DNA from: Caenorhabditis remanei
Lineage: Eukaryota; Nematoda; Chromadorea; Rhabditida; Rhabditidae
Direction: 5' to 3'
Length of the DNA stretch: 64,000 bases
Assembly: GCF_010183535.1 (NCBI RefSeq)
Contig: NC_071331.1
Coordinates: forward strand, 17,050,001 to 17,114,000
Part shown: positions 32,481-44,900 of the stretch, piece after piece
How the letters are laid out: each line of letters opens with the position of its first letter
Numbering within the stretch: position 1 is the stretch's first letter
Notes under the pieces: model-generated
The model's database searches: none
What the model was told of the DNA's origin: nothing
The model's input: the letters and a program-made list of their open reading frames with translations, nothing else
Translations under genes and position numbers: made by a program

Positions 32481-34546
32481 ATGGACGGAGCAGCAGGAGC
32501 AGGTAGCAGCAATGTTGTTAGACAGGTGAGATTTCTTCGACAATATGAAGCGACTGGAAAAAAATACAATTGAGTATGCGAATTTATCAGAAGTTTTGAA
32601 ATTTTCATATTGCCAGGCGTTTGAAAACTGAAAAAAGGAACAAATCTGCTGAAAAATTTTAAAAAAATCACACACATTTTATTTTCAGGGATTCATTTGT
32701 CCATTTTGTATGGAAGATTTCGGAGAATACGAACGACTGATTGGACACGTTGAAGATGATCATCCAGAAGAAGACAGCAGCGATTTGGCTGGTTTATTCG
32801 TTTCGAATGTCAAAGGATTCTTTGATAAAGCGAAACGAGGAATTCAGAAATTGGATGCTAAGAAAAGTATTGCAGAAATTGCTAGTGTTAGTTATTAGCT
32901 CGAAATTTTTTTTTTCATCCAAATTACTTCAGAACGTCGAGTCAGAATTCACAGAAACTACCGAAAAACTGACAGAAAGAGCTCCATTACCGCGAATTCC
33001 GAAACCATTGCCTCCAGATGAAATATCTTCAGGAACAATGAGATCAAAAACAAGAGAATTTATGTCGACACGAGAGCTCAATATAAATGAAGTTGCTGTT
33101 AGAACAAATATGTTAATTATCAGATTAGATAGATTAATTAATGGAGGACCGAAGGATAAAGATCCGGCGAAGAGAAAAGGTAAAGAAGCAATGAAACAAA
33201 TTTCAAATTAAATCAATTAAGAATTTGAACGAGAAATCGTACCCTGGCTCGACGATGCAGAAGCTGTGTGTTGTCCCCTATGTGCCGCCCGTTTTGGTCT
33301 CACTCGTCGACGTCATCACTGTAGATTATGTGGAAAAGTTCTTTGCCATTCTTGTAGCAAATTTCTTTCTTTTGACACTGCTAGTTAGTCTCATTCCTCA
33401 GTTCCTTTAGATATTTTATAATATTAAGGATCTCTGACAAGTTCATCGAATCCTCTTGGAAATGTTCAACTAGATTTGGATGATAAACCAACAGATACAG
33501 AGGAACCGGAAAGTTCGAATAATGAGGAAAATGGGCGGAGATCATTCTTCGCATTTTCTCAAAAATCAATGGATAAAATGAAGAAAGCAATGGCCGGTGC
33601 TGTACAAAAGGTTCATTCTGCTGCTGCTGGAGAAGAGATAATTGCTGGTGCATTGAATGAACAAGAGATGTCAGATCATATGAGAGTTTGTAATCTGTGT
33701 CTGAGGGATTTGCAATTCCGAGAAAGTCAAATGGAGAAGAAAGATCCGCCTTCTTATGTTCAACAATATGAATACATGAAAGAATTGATTGAAGAAGTGA
33801 AGAATCTTGTGCCAACTTATGTTAGAGTGGTTGTTAGTTTAAAGTGAGATATTAGTTTGTTGCAAAGATAAAATTAGTTTAATTTCAGTAACGGAGAATC
33901 TGTTTACACTCATAAACACGGAGAGGAGCTTCGATCGAAGTGTTTGGAAATTCAGAAGAATATTGATGTTCTGAGTAAACGAATAGCAGAAGGAGCAGAT
34001 GATAAACCGAACGCTGGAAAAGAACAACAATTGAGAAGAAACATTCGTTTATCCGCAGTGAACGCTCTTCAAGGATTAATTGGACAAATGGAATCACTTC
34101 CAACAGCAGAAGAATGTGCGAATCGAATCGTGAGAAGAAAAGAAAAACGAGTGAAAGATTTTGCGAGAGTGAATCGAACAATGATGAAAATGTCGAATTC
34201 AATGCCACAACTAATGGCTCACCCTCATTTGAACAGTACAAGTAGTGTATCTTCATTAGGAGGTCCACCATCTTCCGATGATGGGTGGACTACAGAAGAT
34301 AATGATCTGTAAGTCTAAAGAATTGTACCGCTGAAATTATCTCGATTGAGTTCCAGAGTGTTTGAGCCAAGTTCCATCGAAGACGACACGATTCGAGCAG
34401 ACCATCCACTGTACGAACAACGTGAACAACTTGAAAAATTCCTTAAAGAAGCAATATTGAATGGAAGAATGGACGAAATGGAAATTTTGGAGAGGAATAT
34501 CAAAGAGATCGACGAAGAAATGGACCGTCTTGGTCTTTTATCCTAA
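32481..34546 (+). CDS. rabs-5: Rabenosyn-5, FYVE-domain Rab effector
   Basis: Early endosome effector that binds PI3P, Rab5 and VPS45 and controls docking and recycling. The protein starts MDGAAGAGSSNVVRQ and has an N-terminal C2H2 finger (FICPFCMEDFGEYERLIGHV). A FYVE zinc finger is split over exons: CCPLCAARFGLTRRRHHCRL then CGKVLCHSCSKF, with RRHHC matching the R(R/K)HHCR signature. The second half of the finger with CNLCLRDLQFRE comes after an insert of about 100 residues (33478-33680) rich in Asp, Glu, Ser and Lys. C-terminal helices carry a Rab-binding-like segment (HPLYEQREQLEKFLKEA). About eight exons. The long FYVE insert is as expected for this worm protein, although it is unusual for the domain in general. 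Confidence 0.93.
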
Positions 34547-34815
34547 TTTATTTACTTTCTAGTCAATGTTTTAGCTTTCCTGTGAATCAAAAATTGTGAT
34601 ATATTCTATTGTGCCCCGAGAGATTTTCGTATATTTGCATATTTCTGTGATCTTCATTTTCTACTTTTTATATCTTTTTACGCAATGTAGTTTTGATCTT
34701 TGTATCGAGTGGAGTATATGTCATGAATAAGTTTATGCATATTGAGTGGCAAAATAGTAATGACCCGAACTCAAAATGAGATCGAAACTGGGGGAGTAAA
34801 TGTGAAGGAAGAAGA

Positions 34816-35981
34816 TTAATAGAGGCCGCCTCTAGATCTCAATATAGAATTCAGACTTGGTGTTGGTCGGACTGGAATAGCGATTCCGTTCTCGTCAATG
34901 AAGACTTCACTGATTGGTTGACCATATGTCCAACGGCGGGGAATAACCTGGAAAGGGAAATTCTGAATTTTCAGTCAGAACTTTTAATGAATTTCTTACC
35001 GGTCTCCCTCCGATAGAAGCAATTGGTCTGATGAAACTTTTATCGTTAATGTTGATTCTCGAGATAGAATCAGCCTCAATTCTTGCCTCATCAGGATATC
35101 TCCCCTGGTATTGCTGTTGTTCTTGTGCTCTCGTCTCCTTTAGTTTTCGAAATAATCCTTGCATTGTCAATGATGAACATTCTGAAAACATTTAATTTGA
35201 TCGTATAGTTGTCAGATTCTTGTCAGATTTCTTTCGAATCTTCATTGAGTGATGGGTTTGATAATTGAAATGAAGGAAGAAGAGAGTGTGTGTATGTGAG
35301 GATTTGAACCGATTTCTCTCAATTCGAAATACATTGATCAAAAGTCAAAAAAGTGGTCAATGAAACTGTTATTGTTATCATTTGAGATGAGGTTATGATG
35401 ATGATGGGAAACAGGTTTTTGGGTTAATGGCACGTAGATGAAAGCATTTGATTCTCTCTTTCTAGAACAAGATGGGATTCAAATGGAATTCAGATGGAAT
35501 TAGAACTAGGGTTCATGAGAAATTTCAAAGTGACCTATTATCTATTTCATTCACTGAAAATCCCTCACTCCAATCTTTAAAAATCGCGTAAAATCCTGCG
35601 ACTCAATTCGTATTCTAGAGAAGAATATCGTTGAACAGACTCCTATCCATTTACCCAATAGAATATCTAGATTCTGTGAAATTTTAGTTTTTGAAAAACC
35701 AGAAATACTCGAAAAAGTCAGAATCATAATTCATTTTTGATTCAAAAAAGTTTCAGTTTCAGTCAATTTTGATTTGACAGAGCCCCATTTTCGCATCAGA
35801 AACTTAGACTACTTCGTGAGATACTAGAAGGTTTCTATAATGTGATGTGTCCATCATCTTTTAAAATCAAAGTATCTCTAGTTCACAGCACTCTCCTCAC
35901 TCCCTATACTTATAAACATAACTAACCTTGAATGAAGAAGAAGAAGCCAATAAAAATCACAACAAAAGTATATGATTTCAT
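34816..35981 (-). CDS. Small secreted protein, possible peptide precursor
   Basis: Three exons (35981-35927, about 35182-35000, about 34948-34816) encode about 122 residues. MKSYTFVVIFIGFFFFIQ is a clear signal peptide; the mature part is hydrophilic with many Arg, Glu and Gln and only one Cys. Basic sites occur at FRKLK, IPRRWTYG and ILRSRGGLY. No known domain. The first intron is about 745 bp, long for so small a gene. It could be a neuropeptide-like precursor or simply a secreted protein of unknown role. It is divergent from the receptor-L-domain gene. Confidence 0.75.
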
Positions 35982-36348
35982 GTTCGAAAGTTGTCTGCAA
36001 CTAACTATTCTCTTCAATTTATCTTTCCTTTTAAATGTCGTCTCGGTGAAAGATTCGGAGACACAGACGACCGATGACGTCGTTGGAGACCGTTCGGAAG
36101 GAAATCGTCTTTTAACACTTTGACGTTTGTTAGCTGAGAGAATGTCTGTAAAAGACCGAAAGACTGAAATAACAGATCAGCTGGTGGATGGGAGGTGGAG
36201 AGTAAACAGAGAAGACGATCAGATGACCTTTGAAAGATCAACGACGACTCTTTTGAGAGTATGAAATCATAAAGAATACAGAAGTCAAAGACAGACAAAA
36301 CAATTATTGAAGACGTCAGAAAAATGAATTTTGTGTTTATTAATTATA

Positions 36349-36386
36349 GAGAAGAAGAAGAAGAAGAAGAAGAAGAAGAAGAAGAG
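36349..36386. repeat. (GAA)n microsatellite
   Basis: About twelve uninterrupted GAA units in the spacer between the small secreted protein gene and the receptor-L-domain gene. Likely length-variable; no coding context. Confidence 0.9.
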
Positions 36387-36693
36387 GGGTGTTTACTGAA
36401 ACTGTTCAATGAGTGTTCTAGAAATCACGTAAGACAAAAAACAAATAAGGGATGTAGACGTTTTTCGTATGACAAAATTTAAATAGGTTTCTTGGGGTGC
36501 TGCTTTAAATCGGATGGTGTTTTTGGGTAATTGGAACGCTTCTTCTGTAAGACTATTTCGGTCTACTACAGTAATCACATTCAACGTGGACTCTAACTTT
36601 CAGAAGAAATCAAAAATCCACGTTTATTTTCGTAAAAAAACAACAGAGAAATCATTTCCTTTTCTCTCTAAACAACTCTAGGTTTTCATAACA

Positions 36694-38142
36694 ATGCAAT
36701 TCAAAATGAATTGTTTCGTTTTGGTATGTTCATTGGGAAAACAAGAAATTTCACTCTGATTTCAGTTATGCTCCATCTTCATATTCGTTCAGTCAACGAT
36801 AGCTCTGGATAATGGAATTTCAGAATTTGAAAATAATGTAACTAGTCGACGCGAGTGTTGGGCAAAGGGCGGAATTATTTCGAATATTTGGAGGAACAGC
36901 GCAGGTCATCAGTTCTGTTCAGTTTTCATGTTCCTATCTTTTTCAATTTCAGCATTATCTGCTTTGAAAATGGTTAAAGTCGATGGAGAATTCACAGTTT
37001 TCAACTTGGGAAAGCAAATCGATTTCCCAAAAATAATTAGTGATGAAGTGAAAAAGGCTTTCGAAGCAAACCAGCCTGCTTTTCTGAAATTCGATGATAA
37101 GGTATTTTGCAAAACTTTGAACATTGTTTTATGAGTTTTAGGGTGGGCCCAATTGGACACCAACGCGTGTTAACGAATCAGTAGTATGTGAAACTGTTCT
37201 TCACTATGGATGCTTACAAGATATTGTGATCAATACAACTGATAGTCTCGACGAATTCAATCGATTCGATTGTGCTGAATTGCATGGGAATCTTATTATC
37301 ACTGGATTTAGTTTGTACTTTTCTTCATTATTGTATTTATTACAATAATTCAGGTCGAGGTCGTTTTGCAACAGAGAAGCAACCCGACTTCAGTAAGCTG
37401 AAAGAAATAACAAAGATTGGTCGTCGATTGATTATTGAAAGTGTTCAATTGGATCAATCATTATCTTTCGATAAATTAGAACAAGTTGGTCGACATGAGG
37501 AAAATAAAGAATTTCCAAGCATTCGAATAGTCTCTAATTCAATGCAGAGTATTCATTTTCCATTGTTAGATACTGTAGGTTTTGCACCCGTACTTATCAG
37601 TAATCCCCCTTGAAATTCAGGCTGAATGTTCCTCGAAACCGCCGATCAATTGTGTTTTAACTGCGAATAATCATAATTATTCTTCTCCTGGAAAATCGAT
37701 GGAAATTAAATTCAGAAACGATACATTGGAATCAATTTGGATATCTTATGTTAACCTTGATTCAGATGCTGAAGCCACGAAAGAAGCAGAATTGGAAAAA
37801 GAGAAAATGGATGTGCAACAGAAGATGAAAGATTATAAAAATGATTACATTGATTGGCAAGAAGAGGCATTTGGAGAAGAGGGTTAGGTTTCAGAGAAGA
37901 CGGAAAATATACGAATTGAAATTGTTTCAGCGTCTCTCGTTATGGGAATCATTGGTATCATTTTATTCGTTGCATTTCCTGGATTTTCCGCGTTCATGTT
38001 AGTGAGAGGTAGAAGAAAACCAGATTACAATTTCAAGGAAATGGAGAAAGCAGACGAGAAAACTCAGGAAGAAAAGAAACCAGAAGTTTCAAAGATGGCT
38101 GAAAATAAGAGTTCTCATAATGATGATCTTGGATCAAATTGA
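36694..38142 (+). CDS. Receptor-L-domain (IRLD-type) single-pass membrane protein
   Basis: Nematode proteins with insulin/EGF-receptor L domains but no kinase. Signal peptide in exons 1-2 (MQFKMNCFVL joined to LCSIFIFVQSTIALDNG). Ectodomain with Cys residues, an extracellular VCETVLHYGCLQDIVINTT segment, and a beta-helix L-domain part (CAELHGNLIITGFS, FSKLKEITKIGRRLIIESVQ). A stalk rich in Glu/Lys leads to one membrane helix (LVMGIIGIILFVAFPGFSAF) and a short Lys/Glu-rich cytosolic tail ending DDLGSN. About seven exons and 360 residues. C. elegans has a gene of this type in the F42G8 cosmid from memory. The ligand and role are unknown; such proteins often act in sensory neurons. Confidence 0.78.
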
Positions 38143-38972
38143 TTTTTTATCGAATGAAAAATAACTTCTCTGTATAGTTATTTACGTTTCAATATGTCCA
38201 AATTCCAATAATAATGAATTTTTCCGATTTTCGAGCAGTTTTAGATTTTCGTTCCAAGCAAACTTATATTTTTAATTCAAATTACAGTAGGATTACTTTG
38301 GCTACATCGACTCAATTAATGGAGATGGAAAAGAGAAACCCATTGATTTTAAATTTTATAGAATAACAGTGTTAACAACAGTGGCAGACCACCATTTTCT
38401 TTACTACGGTATTTACAGTATGCCTTAACTTTGAAAATTCACCGAAGACGTGCCAGTAAGTTCTCATTTTACTAATAAACTAGAATCAACTGAAAGTATT
38501 CAGATGAATAGAATCAGAAAAGTTCAAACAGGAATCTAACTTTCTCTTGTTGCAATCAATGAATTTGAGCCCAAAAAGTGCATTTTCGTGTCTGAACTTG
38601 ACCGTTTTGATCCATGAAATTCTAAGATCATCATTTCCATTTTTTTGAGGAATTCAACTGAAATAGACAGATTAGTAGCGTGAATTCGAGATATTCTTTA
38701 TGATAAAGAATGAGTGAAAGACAGAGGATTAACTTATTATTTTGAAAAATGGAGTACGTATTTCGAATGATATTTATGCGCATACTCATAGTGAATTTAA
38801 GAAGAGAAAAACGGGAATTCTACGGGATTACGTCGAAAATTCGGTTATCAATGGAACAAAAAGTGGGAGATAAGGAACAATATTTTGGGATTACCGTAGT
38901 CGATTTCGAAGAGGCGGAGTTAAGGGAAAATGGAATAAAAGAGAAAACGATTGGAGTGTCGAATTTAGAAAA

Positions 38973-41900
38973 ATGCTACCGCTTCCCTATCCAATCAACC
39001 CAGTTACAACTACTACTCAAATGACGCTTCCCATTCCAACAGTGACCATTTCTTCGCCTGTTATTCCATCTACTTCAACTCCTTCATTGACTTCTCAAAC
39101 ATTGGCGAATGCGTGGAAATTGGGAATTGCTCCGTCGCCTGCTTCCAAATTTCTTCTTCCAACGACACATGGAATCATGAAAATGGTACAGAAATTGTGA
39201 GTTTCGCTTCGAATTTATCGTTTTCACTCTATCACTCTTCCATGAAGCTTGTTGCTGTGACAGATAACCGAGGAAAGATATTTTGTATTCATTTAGATCC
39301 CTTTGTCCCTTCAAAGTCGGGAATAGACATTTCTCTAAGTATTACGGTAATGATGATCTTTGTTTCAATGAATTTCTGTTTTGAGTGGGAGTGTGAAACT
39401 GGAAAAAAAAGTATCTCGTTATTTCTCTGAAAGAGGATAATTCCTCAAACAATCAATAATCTCGTAGTAAAAGCTATTGGATTTGTGAAGAAAAAGAAAA
39501 AGTTTCAAGATGATGGCAACCGTATGTTTCGATTTTTACGGAAACATTTTCAGGAAAAGTTATCACTGTTGGAATTCTGGATCTCATTTCATTAAGCCTA
39601 GTTCCAAAATGATCCGGGTTTAGACGTACAACTTTCTCGTTTTTAAAATTTTGATGTTCTAGATATTCTTTTCCAGTTAATTCAACTGTAGATTTTCAGA
39701 AATACCTAACAGCAACTGAATTCTGAAAGATGAAACACAGTTTCGGAAAAGTTACAGGTTGTCAAAGTGAAAAGCTCCAAAGGATTTTATCATTACCGTT
39801 GCCATCCTTCCCTGTTCCTATCTGTAACTTTCAACTCTCTACCTTCCCAATCTCTTTATCTTCTCTCTTTAAGATGATTCCCAGTTGATAATCAATTTCA
39901 ATTATTTTACATCTAGAAATCTATACACCTATCCATGCCCTCTTCCTTCTCTCTTTTTTCCCTCGAATAATGTGATTCCCAAGTCCCTTGTCGACCCTAA
40001 CGTTCTTCTTCTTCTTTCCTCTAATACATTTGTCTGTGTCTCTCCACTTAAGAGATTTATTTAGTGTGTCTTAGGCAAGCAAGCACTAAGGAGAAGATGG
40101 GTTTAGTGAGGGAAAGAGGAGGAAAAGGTCAGTCTCCTTATTCTATCTCTTATATACACTAACCATCGATTTTCTAACGAATTATTAAGGAGGTTTCCTT
40201 ATTTTTAGGGTCTCAATATGTCCAACTCAAATCCTAGCTCCCATTCTTCTGCAGATGTAAAACTATATTCCTTTTCTCTCTTATTAATTCTTTAATTCCG
40301 AATGGTAACACATCTTGAATAGTAAAGAAAATTACATGTTTCCTCCACTGACGAATCGTAGTGTAACTTTAGAAGATCAACTTTTTTGTTTTTTAAAAAC
40401 CAATTTTTTGCTTTTGCTAATAATTATATGTATGAAAAGGTGTGAAATTATATCTATAGCATCTGTAGTCTTTATTCTGAAAAAGATCAGAGACATTCCT
40501 TCGGAAAAAAGAAGGACAAGGTGGCAAACGAACGCTTATCTAATGCTGCTATCGTTTCTTCTGAACAAGAAATTGGAAAAGAAGAAAAAGAAGAAGGTCA
40601 TCTCCATGTGTTGAACTGTTCTTCCTTTTCTTCCTTCTTTTTTTATTAATTTCGTATTCATCCAAACTTTCCATTTTCTCATGAAGAGCATACAATATAA
40701 CTATCTTTTCGAAGAATTTCAACGGACTTTCAACACTTTCTCACTACCAAAACGAGAAAAGTTACAAGACTCTCAGATCTCAGTTTCGGTTGATTTCCAT
40801 ATATTTCTTGATGAGGTGTGAAAATAGTTTTAAAATGCATCTTCTAGAAGTTTTCCAGATCACTTCGTTTCAGAATAACCTTATCTCTCAAGTCAGTTTC
40901 CAGAATATCAAGACAGGAACAATCCAAATAAATTTTTAGAAATTCTCCAAAAGTCGTTTCCTTTGAAACCCAAAAAAGAAACAATTCGATCTCTCTTCCA
41001 AAGTGTGTGAACGAGAGGAAGATGTCCCATTATTCGTCCTCTATTCCTCCACTTTTCTGGCTTATGACCGAACGAAACTCTCAATTTTCTGACTTCAGCT
41101 ATATATTTTTTGGAAATGTATCTCATGTTATGTCTTTTGTGGTTCTCTTCTTCTTCTTCTGCTTCTTCAAAAGAGACTAGTTGTATTTAAGCATTCTTTC
41201 TGACTTTAGGTTTCAATCGATTTAGAGTATTCCATCTGAAAAGAAGAAACTGATCTTCTGAGTTTCTAATTTCTCCCTTATCATCCCGTTCAGGTGTCCT
41301 TCTTTTCCTTGTTTACTTCCTTCCAATTTCCCATTTGCCAACTTATTCTTTTGGAGCAATTTCGCCTAAACGACAAAACCAAATCTCCCCCTTAACTAAA
41401 GGGAAGCCGCTTAAGGAAGGCTTACGGAACAGAAAAGAGAGAGGGAGAGCATAAGGAAATATTCAGTTTTAGTTTTCAAGGTCTTACTTGTTTTTCAATT
41501 AGAGATGAGTGGTGCTCACTGAGTTTTCATTCATTAATCGAGCTGTGGTTTGGGCAGATTCGGAATGATGTAGATATCTGGAGACTTATCAAATTCAAGA
41601 CTTTGAACTTTTTTTGAAATGCTTAAAGAAAAAATTTAAAAAACGGAATGTCAAAATAATCAAGTGCTAAGAAAGCGGCTAAGAAATGTTGAAAAATTAC
41701 AAAATTTGAGAGTGTGTCACTGTGTCAAAGATTGTTCGAGAGTCTCAAATTTCTCAAAAGTTGTAGATGAAGCCTAGAGCTTCAATTTTGTAGTTGACTA
41801 TGCCTGGGTATGAGTGTACCGTAAAGAAATATTACCTGCCAAAGTTTTCCCCGAGGTTATTGAATATCCGTACAGAAAAGCTATCACATTTATGAAAATG

Positions 41901-44900
41901 TATGTGATTCGGGTATCTCTGCAAAGCATTGCCAAATCTTATCCAGATACCTTCCTTTCACACTTTCTTATCTTTCTTGTTACTCAAATTTAAGCTTTTA
42001 CGATAAAAACTCATTTCAATATGAGTAAATCTTAAATCCTTTTTCATTTTTCACTTAATTCCATAGAATTGTTCTTTTCTCCAAAAACAACCCATTTACT
42101 TTCAATTTTCCATCTTTCAATCCTTCAACGTAAAAAATAGTAAATAAAGATTAGAAAGAAGAAAAAAAGAAAGATCATGGATGAATTCTGTGTGTGTGGA
42201 ATGATATAATCAGCTGATCACAATGAGACTTCTCGTAAACTCTCGAAATGAAACGGATGAGTTGGAAGAAGAAACAAGAAGGTGATAGTTTAACATTCCC
42301 TCTGTCAATTGAGAAGTCTCTTCGTCTTTTCACTCATCAATTCCAAAGTGCACTAGGTGGAGCACGCGGGAGCCTACTACCACCCACACCTTTAATCGCA
42401 GGAGAGGAAGAAAAAGAAGAAACTCTTTTCTTTCTTCTTTTTCACGGCACTCGTTATATATCTTAGAGATTAGTGTTGCCTCCAGGGGGCCACTTGGTCA
42501 TATAGACAACTTCTGGGTCCTTGAGTACTCTTTTTATTGGGAGAGTTCAACTCTTTTGAAACATTTCGACTTATCTTCATCCTGAAATAGTCTCACTAGT
42601 ATTGGTGGACATTGGAGACGTTAGGCAAAACCGATACGGCTGTGAATCTAAAGTAACGGAGAGTCTGATTTCGATCCTAATATTTCTTTAAAAATGTTCA
42701 CAGTTATCAGATTTTCGAATCTCGAATTCAGTGATTTCTCAATTCGGAGTATTCCCAAAAACTGCCCCGTATCCCTTTTCCATGTCAGTATTTCAGAAAC
42801 CCCTATTTCAGTATTTGTCTTCCCATTTATTTCGAAAACTTTCCCTTCAAACTCTTAATTTTTCCCTCCAACTATTCTCTTCCAATTCCAATGAATTTAA
42901 CCCGTTTAGGTCTTCTCTCTGTATATAAATGTGAGAAACCGGGAAATGAGAAGAAGTTAGAATAGAATAAGGAATGCAATTTTTTTCTCTTTTTCCCCTT
43001 TTCTATGTAGTGTCCTTATTAAATTACTCTCATTTCGGTCTATTTTCGTTGATCTTTTAGTGTCCGAATAAGCGGAAAATAATGTGCAAAACCTCCTTCC
43101 CATTGATATAAGATGCTTTCAAAACTGATTCTTTTAAATCTTTGATGTTGAAGAGGATAGAAGAAGAGGGTGGAGGAAATTTTGAATGTTGGAAATCTAG
43201 AAAAAGCATCTTCTTTTTTGTCTTATCCGGATTATCTGTGTAGTTTATGCGGGCGGGTCCTTAGTTTAGAATCGGTTTACTGTTTGTCATTTAGACGAGT
43301 TTTAATAAAGTTGTATCATATTTTGGAGATGAAAAACAACAGGGAAAGGAAGAAACGAAGTTAGGTGAAAACCATGGGTACGGTACCATCCAATAAAGTG
43401 TGAGTGGATTTCTTTCTGAGAAATGTGATTCTCATAGAAATCTTCTATTGACGTAGTTTTCCAAGTATTCAAAAAGACTTATCAGCTACATATCTAAAGC
43501 ATTGGTAAGTCTTTTAGAAATCAACTGATATTTAAGAGGAAGGGAGTACGGTACTTGGATTACTGAACTGACTTCTGGAAACATGTTTTGATGATCAGGA
43601 AACTTACTCTCACTTTCTTCAAGACTTCTAGCTTCTTGAAAAAACAGTATCTGAAATAGTTTGCGTATCTTTCATGATCTTCTACACAAAAATGTTTACA
43701 CATATTTTCGATTAGAGAGAGTGCTACTCCAAAAAGTTAGCATCTGTAAATAACTAACAACGTCTTCATAGTTTGCCAACGTCAAAATAACGAGAGGGTG
43801 GGACTTAGTGATTGGTGTCCGACATCTCTTTTTTGTTGGAACCATCAACATTTTGTGTCTTCATGTCTTCCAGATCAACGGCAGGACCAACCACAAAATG
43901 ACCAAATTTCTCTAAATTTTTCTGAAAATGCTGTTTTTTAATGATTTTTTGGAAAGATTGACCCAAATATCGTTTTTTTTACGCTGAAACGTATTATTAT
44001 GGTGAGAATTTGGTGTTTCTGCAGAAGAAATGTGTGCTCATTTCAGTCTTGATCTCAGCTTTGTACTATAAAAACTTTACTGTCAGCTAATTAGAGACTG
44101 CCGGTCAATTAGAGAAAATACGGTATTCATTTTGGTTAGAATTGAATCAACTCATCCTGGATCCGCTCTCGGAGTCTGAAATCTCTGAAAATTGAATCTG
44201 ACATCACAATTTTTCTGCAACAGCCCCTTATAAGTCCCTAATCAAGTCTCACTCTCTCTACCCTAACTTAATTTAAAACCGGCTGAATATGTACTCCATA
44301 GCAACCACTCTCCTCACTTTCCTAATCTATTCTCCCCCGTTATTCTCCTATCTTTTCCACTCATAAGGTCTTCATACTGTTCATAAATGGCCTTCCAATC
44401 CTTCTCTTCATCCAATCCTTACTGTACTATTACTGTCCTCTCCTTCCTTTTCTCTCTTCATTTGTCTCCCCTAATCCTTGTTCGTAATCCCGATCGTCCC
44501 TTCTCTTTCCCCTCCAACTGTATTCCTTTTTCCCCTTCAACTAGTGTCATTCAATGTACTAAACAACTAAACTTTCAAAACTGGGTAACCCCATTTCACT
44601 TATGCTCTTTCCACTCTTTTTTCTTTCTCTGCAAACTTTTTTTAAGAATAAGAAAGGGGAGACCATTAAGTTTTGGTGGCACACACACACACACTTTATG
44701 GTTGGGTTTCCCGAATAAAGAAGTGAAGTTCATAAGACTTTGGGTATTCGGGGGATAGGCTCAGGGATAGGCTCTTACAGTAATGACTTCCTCAAAGATA
44801 AGCCGGAAATGCTTTACTGTACATTTTTTTTTGTTGGTTTTTCCGTACTTGTAAAAAATTTTACGATTACTGTAATCTCTCTGAAACCGGATTAAATAAC

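Noticed and set aside
35300..35320. String like a tRNA B box on the minus strand
   Set aside because: No A box or cloverleaf could be found at the expected distance.
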